This document shows, piece by piece, positions 1 through 15,100 of a DNA stretch of 64,000 nucleotides; within the stretch, counting starts at the first letter, position 1; every line of letters begins with the position of its first letter. The DNA is from Crossaster papposus (lineage: Eukaryota; Echinodermata; Asteroidea; Velatida; Solasteridae). The stretch is from assembly GCA_037893245.1 (NCBI GenBank), contig JBAIAA010000436.1:434001-498000 (forward strand), read 5' to 3'. Made by a program: the position numbers and the translations under genes. The notes under the pieces are model-generated. The model saw only the letters and a program-made list of their open reading frames with translations, did no database searches and was not told the origin of the DNA.

Positions 1-114
1 TATTCAGCTGGCTTTTTCTTCTAATGAAATTTTGTACTGAGTAAGACTTTTTGTGCTCAGCAATTTTCTTTTGCTTAGCAGCTCCAGGAAAATGGCATTG
101 AAGTAAAAACTTAC

Positions 115-3100
115 TGGTTGATGTAGAACCCCCTGGTCGATGCAGTGACATGGTGCGACGTTCCCTCCATGGTCATAATATACAGGTACATCAGATCACC
201 TGAGGATAAAAACAAGTGAGTGAGTCAACTTCTGAAGTACACAAGACAGACATAATTAGAATAGAGTTGCTGAATTCAGTTGCTGGAAGACATTATTTGA
301 CGATAAAGGTGGAGTGCGAATGAGTTCTGGAAGGTCTGTTAATTCTTAGCACACACAAAAATTGTGAAATGTTTTTGTTCATTATCAGCATTACCAAAAA
401 ACTACAAGAGGGATTTTAACGAAACTTGATGGGTACATGACTTATGGGTAAAGGATTATTACTTAAAACATTCAAATTGATCTGGATGCAGATCGGGAAT
501 TTTGATCACTTTGAATGAAATGTTAACGTTTTTGCGTTTTTGCGGTTGGGACATGTTTTTGCTGTTGGGGTCGAGGTCTGCGCTGCATGTACCGATTGCC
601 TTTTTTCTTGTTTGTTGATGTTTCGGACACCAAATTTCCTGCACATTAACATTTGTGACACGATCAAGCGAAATCAGTCGGATGTCGGCCCCGGTCACAA
701 AAATTAGTGTTCATGTAGTTTCAAAGAAGGCATCTATACGTTTTAAAAACTGAAAACCCCATGTTGATACAATGTTTTGTTGTCGAGTTATATAAGTTTG
801 TTTAAATACCAACGAAGAATACAGTGCATTTTTGGGATTTGCCGACATCGGACTGATTCGGCTTGATCGTGTCACATTTACTTGTGAAATATTCAGCGAC
901 GTAAAAATCTTGATTTTGTTTTTTAATGCAAAGCCCTCGCACAGTTCATTTCACATGTAAATCCCACTTTAATCTGCATTAACATTTCTATAAACGTTCA
1001 ATAATTATTCAGTTGGGCTCTGAATGATTTGATTATAAAACATCTTAAGTTCAGAAAACTCGACAATCCGACGGAAGGATGACGTACAGGATGATGTATG
1101 CGAAACCATGAAAAGGTTTTTGTTAGTAATTAGTAACTCAACACATTTATTACAACGTGCCAATTGAACACTCGACTAGATTCTTTGGGCGATACAGACT
1201 TCATCGTAAAATTCCCAAAGGAATTAAACAAATTGTCAAGAAATTTAAATAGCAACAATAAAATGTAAAATCCCTGGTGCGTCAATGAATGTTAAACTAA
1301 AGAAAGCTTATAATTTTTTTAAAATAATATTTCTAGGGATTTACATGTTTAAATTGTAGTTTATGAAGTTACGAAAGTTACAGTATGTTAAATATCAAAT
1401 AAGTTAAGAGGGCCTAATATTTTGATCTTAACAAGATCTTCTTCAGAGACATAATGACCGTGTACACGAAACAAACATATATAGGGCAACATACAGCATG
1501 ATGCACATCATGTTAAATATGTTAAATATAATTGCTAAATTGTCAGTGATACAAAAAATCTATTTAAAAATGTTTTTGGATTTTTTTTGTTTAGCTGACA
1601 ACATAAGGTCGCTTTCACAAGAACATTGTTTTTGTAGACTCATGAACATCATTGTGCTTTGAGCATCACACGTATCAAATTCAGCCTACAAATAATTCAG
1701 GTGCATAAAGAATGCACATGATAATCAAAGCAACATACATTAGTACACCTACAGAAAGGCTAAGCCATGTTGTGACGGACACTGTTGGGTAATTCTTGGC
1801 ACCCATCCAAGCCCAAGCACGTGCGCTGATGTACGTGAGCATTATCGCTCATTCATTGATCACGAGGGAGGGATGGGGGGGGGGGGGGGGGGGGGGGAGG
1901 GGGGGGTGTGGCAGGGGAGGAAATACTACCCTGGAGGGGAGGATGACGTGCAATCACAATGACCTGCACCACGGTAAAGGTTAATGGCACAAACACGTGC
2001 ATACGTACCGGTATCTCAATACGACTAGGAAAAGGTTGGCCACTTAACAAATATAGCCTGTTTCTGGTGGCCCTTCTGTAAGAATCTGCATTCGGTTTTT
2101 TAACGGAGATTACATTTTTTTTTGTAAGCACACATAGGAATGGGCTGGCCACTAAACAAATATATCTCGTTTCTGGTGGCCCTTATGTAAGAATCTGCAC
2201 TTGTTTTTTTCACGTAAAGTACATTTTTTAAGTGTAAGAACGCATAGGAATGGGCTGACCACTAAACATATACAATGTAGCTTGTTTCTGATGGTCATTC
2301 TGTAAGAATCTACTCTTTTTTTTTTTTTTTTTTTACGGAGAGTACATTGTTTATAGTGTAATCTTGCATAGGAATGGCTGGCCAGTAAACAAATATATCT
2401 CGTTTCTGGTGGCCCCTCTGTATTCTGCATTTGTTTTGTTTTTATTACGGAGGGTGTACATTTCTGTTCTGGCCCTAAAATAAATGTATGAATGGTGTTC
2501 TTCAAGCAGGTGACGTCAATCTTCATGTTCACATGGTGCATGTACCGGTACATGCATGGTACATGTACGTACCTTTAGCCTTTGTCTGCATGACAGACAC
2601 ACGTGCAGCACATTTTGCCACCTCATGTGATGTAAAGTGTACCAGTCATTTCACTCAACTGGGCTCACTGCCATTGTGACATGATATGGATACAATATGC
2701 CAACTATGTTCGAAGTACTTTCACTGTTATACCTGCGACCTTCATAATGTCATTTTCCCAATATCCATGTTTGATAGATGTGCCAACTGGGCTGGTGTTA
2801 CAGGAATTGTATGTATTAAGGATGTGAATCTACGTTTAATTTTGTAAACGTTTAGCAAACTTTTCCCGTAACGTTTAAACGTTTAAACGTTTATTGAAAA
2901 CTTTAAAAGGCTGCCGCCTGTCCCAGTCTATTTGCGTAACTGCGGTCGCGTTTGTTTGTATACATTGTGTACACTTAACACCATTTTTTCTATGTTCTTT
3001 GAAGGCTAAACATTTCAAGAAGCATCACCTGCAAGTGCTGTCAAATCAAGTGTCATTTCAAGGAATGTCCAGACCAGCCTTGGGGAGATCGTTTATTTAT

Positions 3101-6100
3101 TTATTTTTTAGCTACGATTAAAAATAAAAAATTAAAAATAAAAAATAAAAAACGTTACCCTCACGAATTTCGCGATAGCTGCAGCATTCCAGCGAGTACT
3201 GCTGGTATACATTTATCTACGAACGCCAGTCCTCAAAGTTCGGTCACCTTGTAAATAGGTTTGTATAAACAAGAGATATAATGTATCAATTTGGACAATG
3301 GGGCTGTCAATCATTCTCTGGAGCCTGGAGAAATATTCTTTTGGGGGCCGAGATTTTTTTAAGACTGGGGAACCCTTAAACTGTATCGGAAAAATAAGAG
3401 AAACATATTTTCCAGCAGATGATAGAAACATTTTAACAATTTTCTTAAATAAGTATACAATTCTTTTCGAACCACAATATTGTTTACGGGGGAGATGTCG
3501 CAGAATCGTCAATGGTGATTAAATAGTCGACATCAATTTGGATAGAAATAAATACAGGGTTTGGACTTGGAAACTATAACTTTGTGTTTATTACTTGCAA
3601 CAACAAAACACCCAGATAAATGGCGAAAACTCTACATAAGCTTGGGCGATACCGCGATATTATCGAAAATCGCGATACCAGTTCTTAAACGATTTACGAT
3701 ATGTATACAAAATGTATTAAGATGTACAAATAAAAAGGTGTTAAAAAACCTGAGCCTGTTTATTTACGAAACCCTAGTCCTACAAACAAATAATTCCTAA
3801 GGCTAATTATGTAATTTGCCTTGTTTTTATATAAAACAAGAGATAGGGTACTTAAAGACTTGTTTGAATAAACTCAAAAAAAAATTCCAACAGTTTTCAG
3901 GGGTAAATAATAATACGATTATATTCCAAGTAGGGGCAAGAAATCCAGACAATGATTGACAGCTGACCTACAGATTGTATAACATTGTAGCAAGCAGACC
4001 AACATGCGGCCTGCCATCACTTTGGAATTTCAATAGGCTTGGGATGGGAGCCTAAAAGGTGAAAAAAAACATGCCGACCACTGAAAAATGCTGGCGGGGT
4101 AGTCAAAAGTCAACATTACTGAAGAAACCCGTTAACAGTGACGGCCGGGCTGATGAACTCAGTGAAGAATAGACAACGGGGAGCTCTTGGAAGTTCGCCG
4201 ACTTCGTCATCAGTGTCTTTATTAATGTAGTCTTCCTGAAGCGGACAACGAATCTTATTGGTGGTTCGGGCTCGGGTTGTTCCTGTGGTTGAACAAACTG
4301 CCGTTCATAGACCAATCAAAAAACAATTCTGCAGTTTTACTTCAGTCGGCATAATCCTTTGTGATGTGGTTAATAGCCAGAGCAGCAGGTTCTCTCCACA
4401 GCTCCCGATCCTGCGGTTGGTAGCCGTTATGTTTCTTGTAAAAAAAATGCGACGCACTTTGTGAGACTATTTCTGTGGTTGTTGGCGCTGAAGTGTTGAT
4501 TTTTTATTGACGTCACAAATTAATCGCGATATCATCGAATATCGCGATATATTTTTGACGATATATCGTGGATGAAAAAAAGCGGTATCGCGCGCCCAAG
4601 GCAAGCTTAACTCTACATTTATATCACTCTTCAAAAACTAATTTTAAAGTTTACACATCCCCATTCCACAAGTATTCTGATATGTCACTCCCAGCGGTAC
4701 CCGTTCTACGATCTAAAGAATATTTTATCCGTCGAATTGTTTTTTGTAAGGGAACAGTGGTGTTTGCACTTGCAGCCCAAGCCGATCTTAATAAGCGACA
4801 CAGATACATTGTTTTAAATAACGCATTTGTTTGATTACTGCAAAACACGCCGACTGGTGATTTAAGCAAATTTAAGTTCCAACTTCACAGAAAAATAAAG
4901 AAATACAAGAGACTCAGAATTGTTTGAAAACTTAGTAGTTTAATCTGAATAGCCCTCGGAGAAAGACGCCATCCACGCCTGTTTATTTTTTTCCCAGCAG
5001 CGGCGTATTGAAAACATCAAACACATGTGTACATGTGTTTGATGTTTTCAATACGCCGTTGCTGGGAAAATAATTAACAAGGCGTGGACATGTATAATCA
5101 TCATCATGGGCACAATAGATACCGGCAGCTGCTGGTCATTGAGAAAAGTATCTGATTAATCTTATTGGAACATGACCAAGTACTACAGGCATTACAAATG
5201 CTTTCTAAAATAAATAGATGTTTGAAGAAAGTAAATTCTTCGTGAATAAAACTTGAGGGTATGGCGTAAATGGAAGGTCCATTTATTTTTTATTCGAGTT
5301 CCGTTTAAGCGTTTGAAAAAAATTCTAAACGGATTTGATTTTGTTGACGTTTACACGTTTAAACGTTTAAAGGTCACATCCTTAGTATGTATACAATCAC
5401 TAAAATTGAATTAAAATTTAAATTAAAATTTTCGTTTAAAAAACCCATTTAAACACCGTTACATTTTCCAGATTTAATGTATTTTTTTCTTATAGCACAT
5501 GGTGCTTAGTGTTTTACATGCACTAGTAGGATACCTATAAAACTACTCTTTCTAATCAAATTTCTTGATTTTTTTTTTGAATTTGTTTACATGGAATTAC
5601 CAATTGTTTTATATGACTAATAAAATAAAATTAGAGAATTCAATAGAGAAACACCAGCATATCAAATACATACAGCTTGGGTGTACACTGTATCTGTATT
5701 CATACCCAGATCATGGTAACAACATATGTTAATGGAGCAATTCAAGCACATTTTATGACTTTTTAAAAATACCAGTGTATTTTTATTTATGAATAAGATT
5801 AAAACTGCTGAAAACTGCTTACTGGTTGGAATGACCTGAAATATACAAATCAAATAAGTTGAGAGGGCCTAATATTCCGATCTTAACAAGATCTTCTTCA
5901 TAATATTTATAATGGAATAACAGTCTGACCAGTGACATTTCGAGGTTAGGAGGTTTCTATCATTACACGTCTGCCGACAGCATCAGAACGGATGGATCCC
6001 GAGAATGCCTGGAATCTTAAAATCCCAACGGTGATGGTATCAGGCTAAAATGGTTCGGTCAGTTTCAGCACTGCCAGGCACAGAGTCGGGGCAGCAAGTA

Positions 6101-9100
6101 CAAAAAAAGAAAGTAGGTCACACTGATGCTAGACGAACGTCTTAGACGGACGTTAGCGCTACCTTTCCCATTGAAAATCAATATAATGGATAGTGCAGTG
6201 AAGCACCATGCATGATAAATGGCACGAAACACTCCTACATACCGGTAGATATCGGATCCTTAAAGGTAGGATACATCATTAGTAATTGCTGGAATTATCA
6301 TGAATAGGTAGATTTGGGGGGTTGTATTTTATAGTAAATATCGTTAAACTGACCTGTTCAAAGTTTTACAATCATGGATGCCGAGAAAAGCATGACAAAC
6401 GGCGTTTGTTTTCAACCGGCGTCGAGCAGTTATTCTTATGTTATCTTTGTTTTTTCGACGGCGATCGCAAATTTTTCTTTATAAAATTTTATTTTGGAAT
6501 AATTACAGGATATCTAGCGCAATCATTTTGCTGGATGCCTAGAATCATTATTTACTTTCAAATGAGCAAGATATTTCTTAATAATTTGGTAGTAAATATT
6601 TTCGATATCTGCAAATGCTGTATTTTACCTTTAAGAATTACTCTTGCAATAAAATTAAGTGTCGCCTTTTGTAAACGATGACTCAAAATGACCCAAAATT
6701 ACCTTTGACCTTTGATCGAAGGAGTTGTGATCGACCCCTTGCACCACAAAATCACAACATCCAAGTTATAATAAAATCCAGCAAATTCTGTACACAAAAA
6801 AAGATTGGAAGCATATTTAAACAATGACCTCTAATGACCCCTATATGACCTTTGACCTTAGTAATCAGATGAACAATTGTGTCTTCCCACCCAAGGATTA
6901 CGGCGTCCACGTTTCATGAAAGTAAATTATACATTTTTGTTCTCAAAAACTTAACCCGAAACTTAGAATAATTAATACCTACTTGTAAATGATGAGATAC
7001 GATCATAATTAGAAATTAGGACTGGTGCCCCCAAAACATCATTATTAAGGTGAAACAAAAATTACAAGAGTAAATTAAATGTTTGCGACATGCAAAGTTC
7101 GTTATCATTAGCTCAGAATAGAATCTATCCATCACATGCAAATCCATCCACACATCTACAATCATGTGTGCATCTTTCAATACACCAATCACACAATCAC
7201 TGCGCCGTTTAAGCCTGTTTATTTTGCATTCCTAATTCTCTGACCGTCCATTTTGTCTTTTTTTGTTTTTTTCCTCTGTCCTGATTTTCAACTCAAGAAT
7301 CTTGAATATTTTTGCTGCCACTCCTAAAGATAGGATACACCATATTGCAGATATCAAAAAAATTTACTACCGAATTATGAGGAAATATCTTACTCATCTG
7401 AAAGTAAATAATGATTCTAGGCATCCAGCAAAATGATTACGCTAGATATCCTTTAATTATTCTGTAAAATATATTTTTATAAAGAAAAGTTCACGATCGC
7501 CAGACGGCGATCAAGAAAAAACACAAATAACATAAGAATAACTGCTCGACGCCGGTTGAAAACAAACGCTGTTTTTTCGTGCTTTTCTTGGCATTCATGA
7601 TTGTAAAACTTTGGACAGGTTAGTTAAACGATATTTACTATAAAATACAACACCCAAATCCACCCATTCATGATAATTCAAGCAATTACCAATGGTGTAT
7701 CCTACCTTTAAGCTTCCCACTGTGCCCCGGCACACATGCCATTACATGGCCCTGTGCATTTCTTAAATACCATTGAGTGTATCTTTTAATTGAGATTAGA
7801 GCAGATGCGTTTGCACAGTGTGATTTTGGCATCGTGTACAAGTACATGAGTGTACACGATTCTATTTGACGAACAAACACAAACATTTGTTTGTCTTCTA
7901 CAAATTAAAACAATTCTAAAAGGGGATTCCGCCTTTACCTTGCATCTTATTTGTTTTGGTTAATAAATGATTTTAATTTTGATTTTCATGTTTCAATTTT
8001 CATTTTTTAGTTTATTGATTTCAATTTTGATTTAAAATGTGTACCTGTACAATTTTATTGTTCAATAATGCACATTATTAAGTTGTTTAATTTTGATAGT
8101 ACATGTAATTGTCATTTTTGTTATATTTCAATCCAAATTTGTCTGTAAAAATGTTTAGGGACAAAAGTTCTTAACCTTAACTCCCTTATCCCATTTTTCT
8201 TTACACATAACTTAAATTCTGCTAAATTTTGCAATTCAAAAGTGTAAAAACTGATGTAACCTAAATTCTACAAATGTTTTAAATATTTATAACTGTATAT
8301 ATTACTGTATATTTATTTATTTATGCCTGAATCCTGCAAAATTCTAGAGTGGGTTTACCATTGAGCTATAAAGCAGCTAAACATGAAACAAACAGCTGCT
8401 AATAAGTGCCCTATTACAACTAGGGTCTGCAAACACATGACCCTTGGTATACAAACGTTTCCTATCCGTGACATCTTGACTGAAGCTCTACAGAGAGCAT
8501 GCATACAGCATGAGCAGTGTGAAAGTACAAAGTAACAAATAACCTCAATCCTGCAAAATCCCCATTTGGAAAGAAAATATAAACGCCCTCAATCCTCTAA
8601 AAACGCAAAATCCTGCGATGCATCAACTTCCAAGTGCCCTCAATCCTGCAAAATCCAGCATTTTGCAAAGAGGAATTACATGTAGGAGGATTTGGAATGG
8701 TTAGGCTGTTAGGATTAATATTAACCCTATAACTACCCCAAACCCATCAAACTCCAAATGTAGGTTTTGCTAGGTTTTGGCAGGTTTGGTACCAAACCAT
8801 AGCAACTTGTTGTTAGACTTTGTTGGACTCAGTACCAAAGGCAAAGGGAGACCCCTGTTTGAATTATGTGAGGTTCAGGGCAGAAAGGCCCAAGACTTGT
8901 CGAAATGTTGGAGTTTAGGAGACTGAACCTGTGTGAGCTGTTGAAGTTTGTTAGGTTCGGTATTCTTTCTAGTGCAAAAGCCTAGGGGGTTAGTGTTAAC
9001 AGGCCAGATTTATACACAAAGGATAAAACAAATTCAATAGAAAAGAATAATTTTCAGTGTAGACAACATTATCTAACATTCCAAGGTCACTTGTTCAAAA

Positions 9101-12100
9101 ACTTTAACTGACAAAAGGTGGCTGTAAAAATGAATTTCCTGTTTTGCTCGAAAGACCAGCTGTAAATCTGTCCTGCATTATCATTGTGGTATCTTTCCAG
9201 CCCAAAATTAGGATGCGCTTAGCGTAGAATTGATGCAGAGGAAATAGAATTATGTTTACATTGACCTGCATAGTCCGAGGGCAGTATGCTTAAAAACTCA
9301 TTTGTAATCAAACCCCCCCCCCCACCACCCAACAAAAATATATATATATAAAAAAAAAACTATAAAAAAAAACAAATTAAATATCCTGAAAATACATAAC
9401 ATAATTGTTGTTTTACATCAGCTATTCTTGCCTTTGATAAATTGTAAAAATTGATAACATTTGTTAAAATTTGTAATTTGGTCAATGTTATTCACCCTTA
9501 ATATCATTTAATCATCCTTTTATTATTTTTTCTTGTTTTAATTTCAAGTTGTAATTTTTTCTACAGTATTTATCTAGATTTAATTTGTTTGTATGTTACC
9601 ATTCGAGTAGGGATTGACAGGCTTTCGAGTCACAGTGTTTTATTATAATTTTGTCAATCCTGACCAGCTTAAATTGGATTGTTTTTGTTTAGTTAAATCT
9701 GTTTATTTTGTGTATTGCTTGTTGTATGTTTGCAATTTGGCAATATTTAATAAATAATAATAATAATAATAATAATAATTTAATTGCAATGAAGAAAAAA
9801 CCAAGCGCAACAACCGATTTTCAAAGACACTTTACAACACTGTGACCATTTTTACTGAGCAGCAAATCAGAAAAATTTGTTAAGCTGAGAACAAATTTGC
9901 TTAGCAAAAATCAGGTGACCGGCCAAAATGTCATTGGGATATACTGACTGTGACTGGTTCACTGCAGCTGCTTGCTTACTGAGCTGCAAATCAGGGATTT
10001 TGTTTTCTGCTAAGCTGAATATAATTTTGCTCAGCAAAAAGCAGGTGACCGGCCAAAATGTCATTGGGATATGTACTGACTGTGACTGGTTCACGGCAGC
10101 TTCTTGCTTAGCAAGAAAACAATTCTGCTTAGCAAGAAAATAATTCTGCTTAGCAAGAAAATAATTCTGCTAAGCCGAGATATGCGCACTTACCGTGCAT
10201 CTTCCTGGTACCCGGTGGCGGGTTCCAGCCGGACACCGTCAGTACCTTCAGACACGTCGGGCTGCGACTCTCCTTGTTCACCGGCTGCAGGTTAGATAGG
10301 GGGCGCTCTTTGCTTAGGGGCATGATGTACTCCGGTGGTGTGCAGTCAACTGAATCCAAAGACTTGATGCGTTTGCGCTCTAAAAAAAAAAAAAAAAATC
10401 AAACCAACAATCAGAATTCACATACAAATTCTACTACTTTGTTGGCCTTATAATTTGGGAGGCTAATCATCCTTACTTGCAGCTAGGGTGCTAAAATGTC
10501 AAGGACTTGGCTACAACATGGTGGAGTCGATGGCACGAAAAGGCGCCTCTGGCAGCCGGCCATACGACCCATATCTGACCACGGAGCACAGCCAAAGATC
10601 ATAAATGTTGATTTTTGCGAAGAGAGGAAAACCGCAGAACGCGGAGAAAAACCCTTGTGGCACAGGAGAGAACAACTGTACTCATATTATGGTCCGAGCC
10701 GGGAATCGAACCCGGGCCACATTGGTGAGAAACGAGTGCTTTACACACCCTTGCCAACAAATATCTTTCTTAAAACCAGCTTTCAAGTCGAAATATTATG
10801 TAAACATGCAACTAATCACTTGATTTGTGTTAAGACATTTCTGCTTACCGTCATTGAGCACCGTAGTTAGAAAGGTCAGAGACTGGCAGTCGACACCGTT
10901 GTAAGCGTCGGAGGGGTCCAGTGATTTCAGCAGATCCCGGACGTGCCGAACGTGAATCCTGGCTTCTCTTACCGTGTAGGGCTCTGAAACCCAAAATGCA
11001 GAATTCACACTCAACTTTGCGAAGAATCCCAAAAGTTAAACAAGTTTACTTTTTTCTTCTTTTTTACATGCAGATGTGACATGCATGGAGGACGATTCAC
11101 TTTTGCAACTAGAGTTGTTTTATCTTGTCTTTCTGAAATTGTTACAGCAATAGGGCCATTGCAGATTTTTCCTTTGAAGAAATCCTAGTGCAGTGCCCGT
11201 TCAAAGTTTGCCTGTTCGGAACGGGCAGATTCCAGTGATCAAAGCACTTTTGCAAGTTTAATACTACGAAAAGGACAGCGCCCTCAAGCGATATAGAACC
11301 TATCTTTGTTTTGATCTGTATTATCGTTGCTCCGGCTATCACTCATAAGTCATTTGTTGCCATTTATTCGTCCCTAAAATGTGACACGATCAAGCCGAAT
11401 CAGTCGGATATCGGCGAATCACAAAAATGCACTGTATTCTTCGTTGGTATTTAAACAAATTTACATAACTCGACAACAAAACATCGTATCAACATGGGGT
11501 TTTCAGTTTTTAAAACGTACAGATGCCCTCTTTGAAACTACATGAACACTCATTTTTTTGACCGGGGCCGACATCCGACTGATTTCGCTTGATCGTGTCA
11601 CAAATGCAGACATATACAAGTATACATACAGAGGTTTGCTCATTACAGAGGTTTGGTCGTTTATTAAAGAAATGAAAAAAATATACATTCAAAGTTTTCA
11701 AACAAACTAAATTGTCTGACCTTCCACGACCTTGACGACGGACCCCTCCTTCAACCCCTCGATGCTCTTCAGCTCGGCAAAGTTGTCCAAGACGTTGGTG
11801 TCCAGCTGGAGGGAGAAGCAGGTGCGATGGCAGGTGTCTTCCCGGTCCATCAAGACCTGGTGAATCTCTTGAACCATCTCCTGGGGGCTTACCTGAGAAA
11901 GAGAAGGTGGGAAAAAACAGGTAGTATTGTCAGGCAAGATATACGCAGATCGCGAGTGTCTCTTTTTCCTGTGGTCGATGCCTGTATAGGTTTTGCGCAT
12001 TTGTAAACGACGACCGCAAATGACCCCTAGATGACCTTTGACCTCCAACAGGTTTCCCACCATTTCATGAAAACAAATCAAAGTAACGCAAAGCTTCAAA

Positions 12101-15100
12101 ATCCTTAACGTAAAATCAATTATCTGGGGCGTTCAGTAGGTTCAAGTACATGTACTTCATAAATCAATACTGTTGTGTGTATAATATGCATCTGTAGGTT
12201 TTGTGCGTGTTTCATTATACCTAACTAAACATACACACGTGTTAGCCACACAATACAAATATGTCATACAACCACCAAAAGAAACCAATGGCAATTTAAC
12301 ATGAGTATGTTGAAGGTTTCTTAAATAACATATGTACTGTAGCACTTGATCCCTTCACTATTTCAGAGAAATGTAATATTGGTAACATCATTTAAAAGTA
12401 AATTTATAACAAAAGTAAAATTGCCAAGTTTTTTTGCAACGCATCTAACAAATAGGTCCTAATGCACAATTTTTTTCCAGAATTTTATGTCAAATTTCAC
12501 GAAATGCTCAACCAACCTACAGCAAACACAAATATTTTCAACCCAAAACACTACTGTACTGAATCCATCCACTTGAATATTACGCACACCTTAGGGGGTC
12601 CGGTTATTTTCAGAAATGGATGGGTATGGGCGTTTCGCGACACAGATGAAACAGGACAATTGATTATCGACTTTGGAAATTGTTAGATCAGGGAACCAAT
12701 CTAGCCGACTTGCACCAAATAACGAATGCATAACCAATTACAAACAAAATGGTAAATTTACATGTAGGAAAGTATTTGCCAACAATCAGTTGTTCCATCC
12801 TTGTATATTGATACAAAAGTTCTGTTTTTCTTGAAAACGACAGCACGCCAGGCGCCATAATTTCACAGGAATGTAAATATTTCAATCTCAAGTATTAAGT
12901 AAGGTAAATATCATAGTTGTGTTATTTGATGTTTGTAAATGTATCTCTAGCATATACATGTACCAGGCTACAGGTAATTTAATTACAACCAAGGCCATTG
13001 TGGTAACACTGTTCGCTTGAGATATCATAATTCCTATCTATTTTTTTTCCATCTGGGGGAACCATTCAAAATCCCAGACAACCAGCATTATCCTAGGGCC
13101 AATTTCATGGAGCCGCTAAGCACAAACATTTGCTTAGCATAATCATTCTTAGTCAAAAACAGGGTTTTTATCAATGTATATGTAGTGTGTGGCGATGATA
13201 TTCAGCTGGTTTTTGCTTTGCATAAAAAGCACATGGAGTTTTGGCTGGTAACTTGTTTTTACTGAGCAAGACTTTTTTGTGCTAAGCAAATTGTTGTGCC
13301 CAGCAGCTCCTTTGGCCTCAGGGGTCAATTTCATAGAGCTGCTAAGCACAAAAATATGCTTAGCATGAACATTTGTCCTTGGCAAAAACAAGGTTACAGA
13401 CCAAATTTTCCAATGACCTCTATTGTTTTTTATTGATAATCAGCTGTTTTTTTGCTTAGCCTAAAAAAACAGAGAATTTTGGCTGGTAACCTATTTTTAA
13501 TGGAGCAAGACTTTTTTGCGCTAAGCAAATTTTGGCCCCTGGACTTAAATTACCACAGCTGACAGGTGATAACACTTTACCCTGGACTCATAATTGGGCT
13601 TACTAATCTTAACCATAGTCATCCTCAATGTGTAAAGGGGATCTGTCTGATAAATCAAAAGCTATTATTAAATTTGGCTAAAGCTTCCATTATTAGACAA
13701 AACCACCGCAAATCCTGTTTTTATCTGAGAAGCGTTTTATTTGGAAGCGTGCGAGAATGCAGTCATCATTTTAGGACACTTGGCAAGCAGTATGTACAGA
13801 TACAGACAGCTAAATGAGGATTTCCTGTGATTTAAGGATAGAAACCGCGAATAGGACAGATTTCTAAATTCAGAAACTGGGTTGAGTTGAAGGGCAGGGC
13901 CTAGGGGCAGACTTCTTTAAATTAAAATAAAAAGCAAATGATTTTGTTTCCAATTCAAAGCCATTTTGTCATTTTCTGTGATCCCTTATTCTGTTCTCAA
14001 CCATTAGATTAACACTATTTCGCTTTGTTCAGTCAGATAATTAAAAGTGGATGTTCACTTTGAAAAAATTTCTTAGAATTCACTAACTTTGCACAGAATT
14101 TGGAATGATTGGGTATATGGAGTGCAATTTACCCCAAATCAAAGGTGCACAAAATTATTGAAAAGAAAATTGAAGTAAAGATTGGGCTCAAGTAGAAAAA
14201 GCTGCTTAAAACGGAATCTTGTTTAGCAAATATTAGCAGGAAACCAGCCAAAAGCAAATAAAAACCCAATGCTTTTTTAGTTCTTGACCTTCTTTTGCAG
14301 CCTTCTTTTGTGCTAAGTAAATCTCAATAACTCAAAAAATTGGCTACAGAAATTTGAGGCCATTTTCAAAACCCCAGCTTTGTTTCCGTCTGTGGCTTTA
14401 TAGTGCAGTTTGGCAATGATAGAGCCTAAGCTGGGGTTTGGAAAAAAGCCCAATATCCAATAATACAGGAACCCCCTTTTCTGACGCACAGCTATGAATA
14501 ATGGTCACCAGGGAATCTGCCAGTTTCCCGTTTGGAGGAAGTGATTCATTTACAAGGGTTAAGGCTGTTCATGTTTCGAATAACTTACAAATGTAGTATT
14601 CGATATTAGAAACTGCATTATGACCGAATATTCAAATATTTGAAACTTGGGCTTTAATAACAAACAAAAAACATTGGAAAGGTATTTTAATTTTTTTTTT
14701 CAGAATACAAAGTTACTAAGGGGCCGTCCAAAGTTTTTAACATTTTAATGGTCGTACAAAGCGTACGACAGCGGGGAGGGGGGTCGGAGGCCGCGTACGA
14801 CTTTAAATTGTGAATAAAATGTTGATTTTGTACGGTACAATCAGCAAAAGATAATTATATAATTGGTTTTGTTTCCTTCTTTTTTTATCTCAAAAGAATT
14901 TCCAACATTAAAATCTAAAGCGATACAAAGTCCGCTGTTCAAAAATGATTGCTTCGGCAGGTTATACCTTGTTAACAGCTATTGTGCAACTCCGAGAAAA
15001 CAAATCCGATGCGTCCCTGGCTAGATATACGTAGCTTGCGAGGATGAGATACTTTTGACGCCGCCCGCCCTACACGCTGCGGCGACCGAGTTGGCAATGA

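Larger units (their letters stand above)
2817..5384. mobile_element. hAT-like non-autonomous element (outer host) with 8-bp target duplication
   Basis: The left end reads TAAGGATGTGA and the right end reads TCACATCCTTA, which are perfect 11-base inverted ends. They are flanked on both sides by GTATGTAT (2809-2816 and 5385-5392), an 8-base target-site duplication typical of hAT transposons. The subterminal regions carry runs of AAACGTTTAAACG. I see no intact transposase. A second element (3638-4610) and a foldback (4973-5087) sit inside it. Confidence 0.8.
200..10193 (-). other. CLUH intron 5, about 10 kb, repeat-filled
   Basis: The intron lies between donor GT at 10193-10192 and acceptor AG at 201-200. 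I found no coding exon in it on either strand. It holds a GTGACACGATCAAGC-ended element (655-875), a poly-G run, a 105-base tandem repeat (2030-2465), two nested hAT-like elements (2817-5384), two GGTAGGATACACC elements (6261-6633 and 7324-7711), a loose CCTCAATCCTGCAAAATCC repeat near 8310-8660, and an (AAT)n-tailed retroelement end near 9590-9780. Confidence 0.7.

Noticed and set aside
1796-2152. Gly-rich and Pro-rich frames around the poly-G tract
   Set aside because: Homopolymer artefact in an intron.
3213-3522. Possible transposase remnant in the outer hAT-like element
   Set aside because: The overlapping frames of 74-99 residues show no transposase motif that I can recognise.
10690-10740. 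tRNA genes at SINE heads (also 27936, 28472, 31080, 31436, 36110 and 50285)
   Set aside because: B-boxes are present but the cloverleaf stems do not close and SINE bodies follow, so these are retroposon heads.
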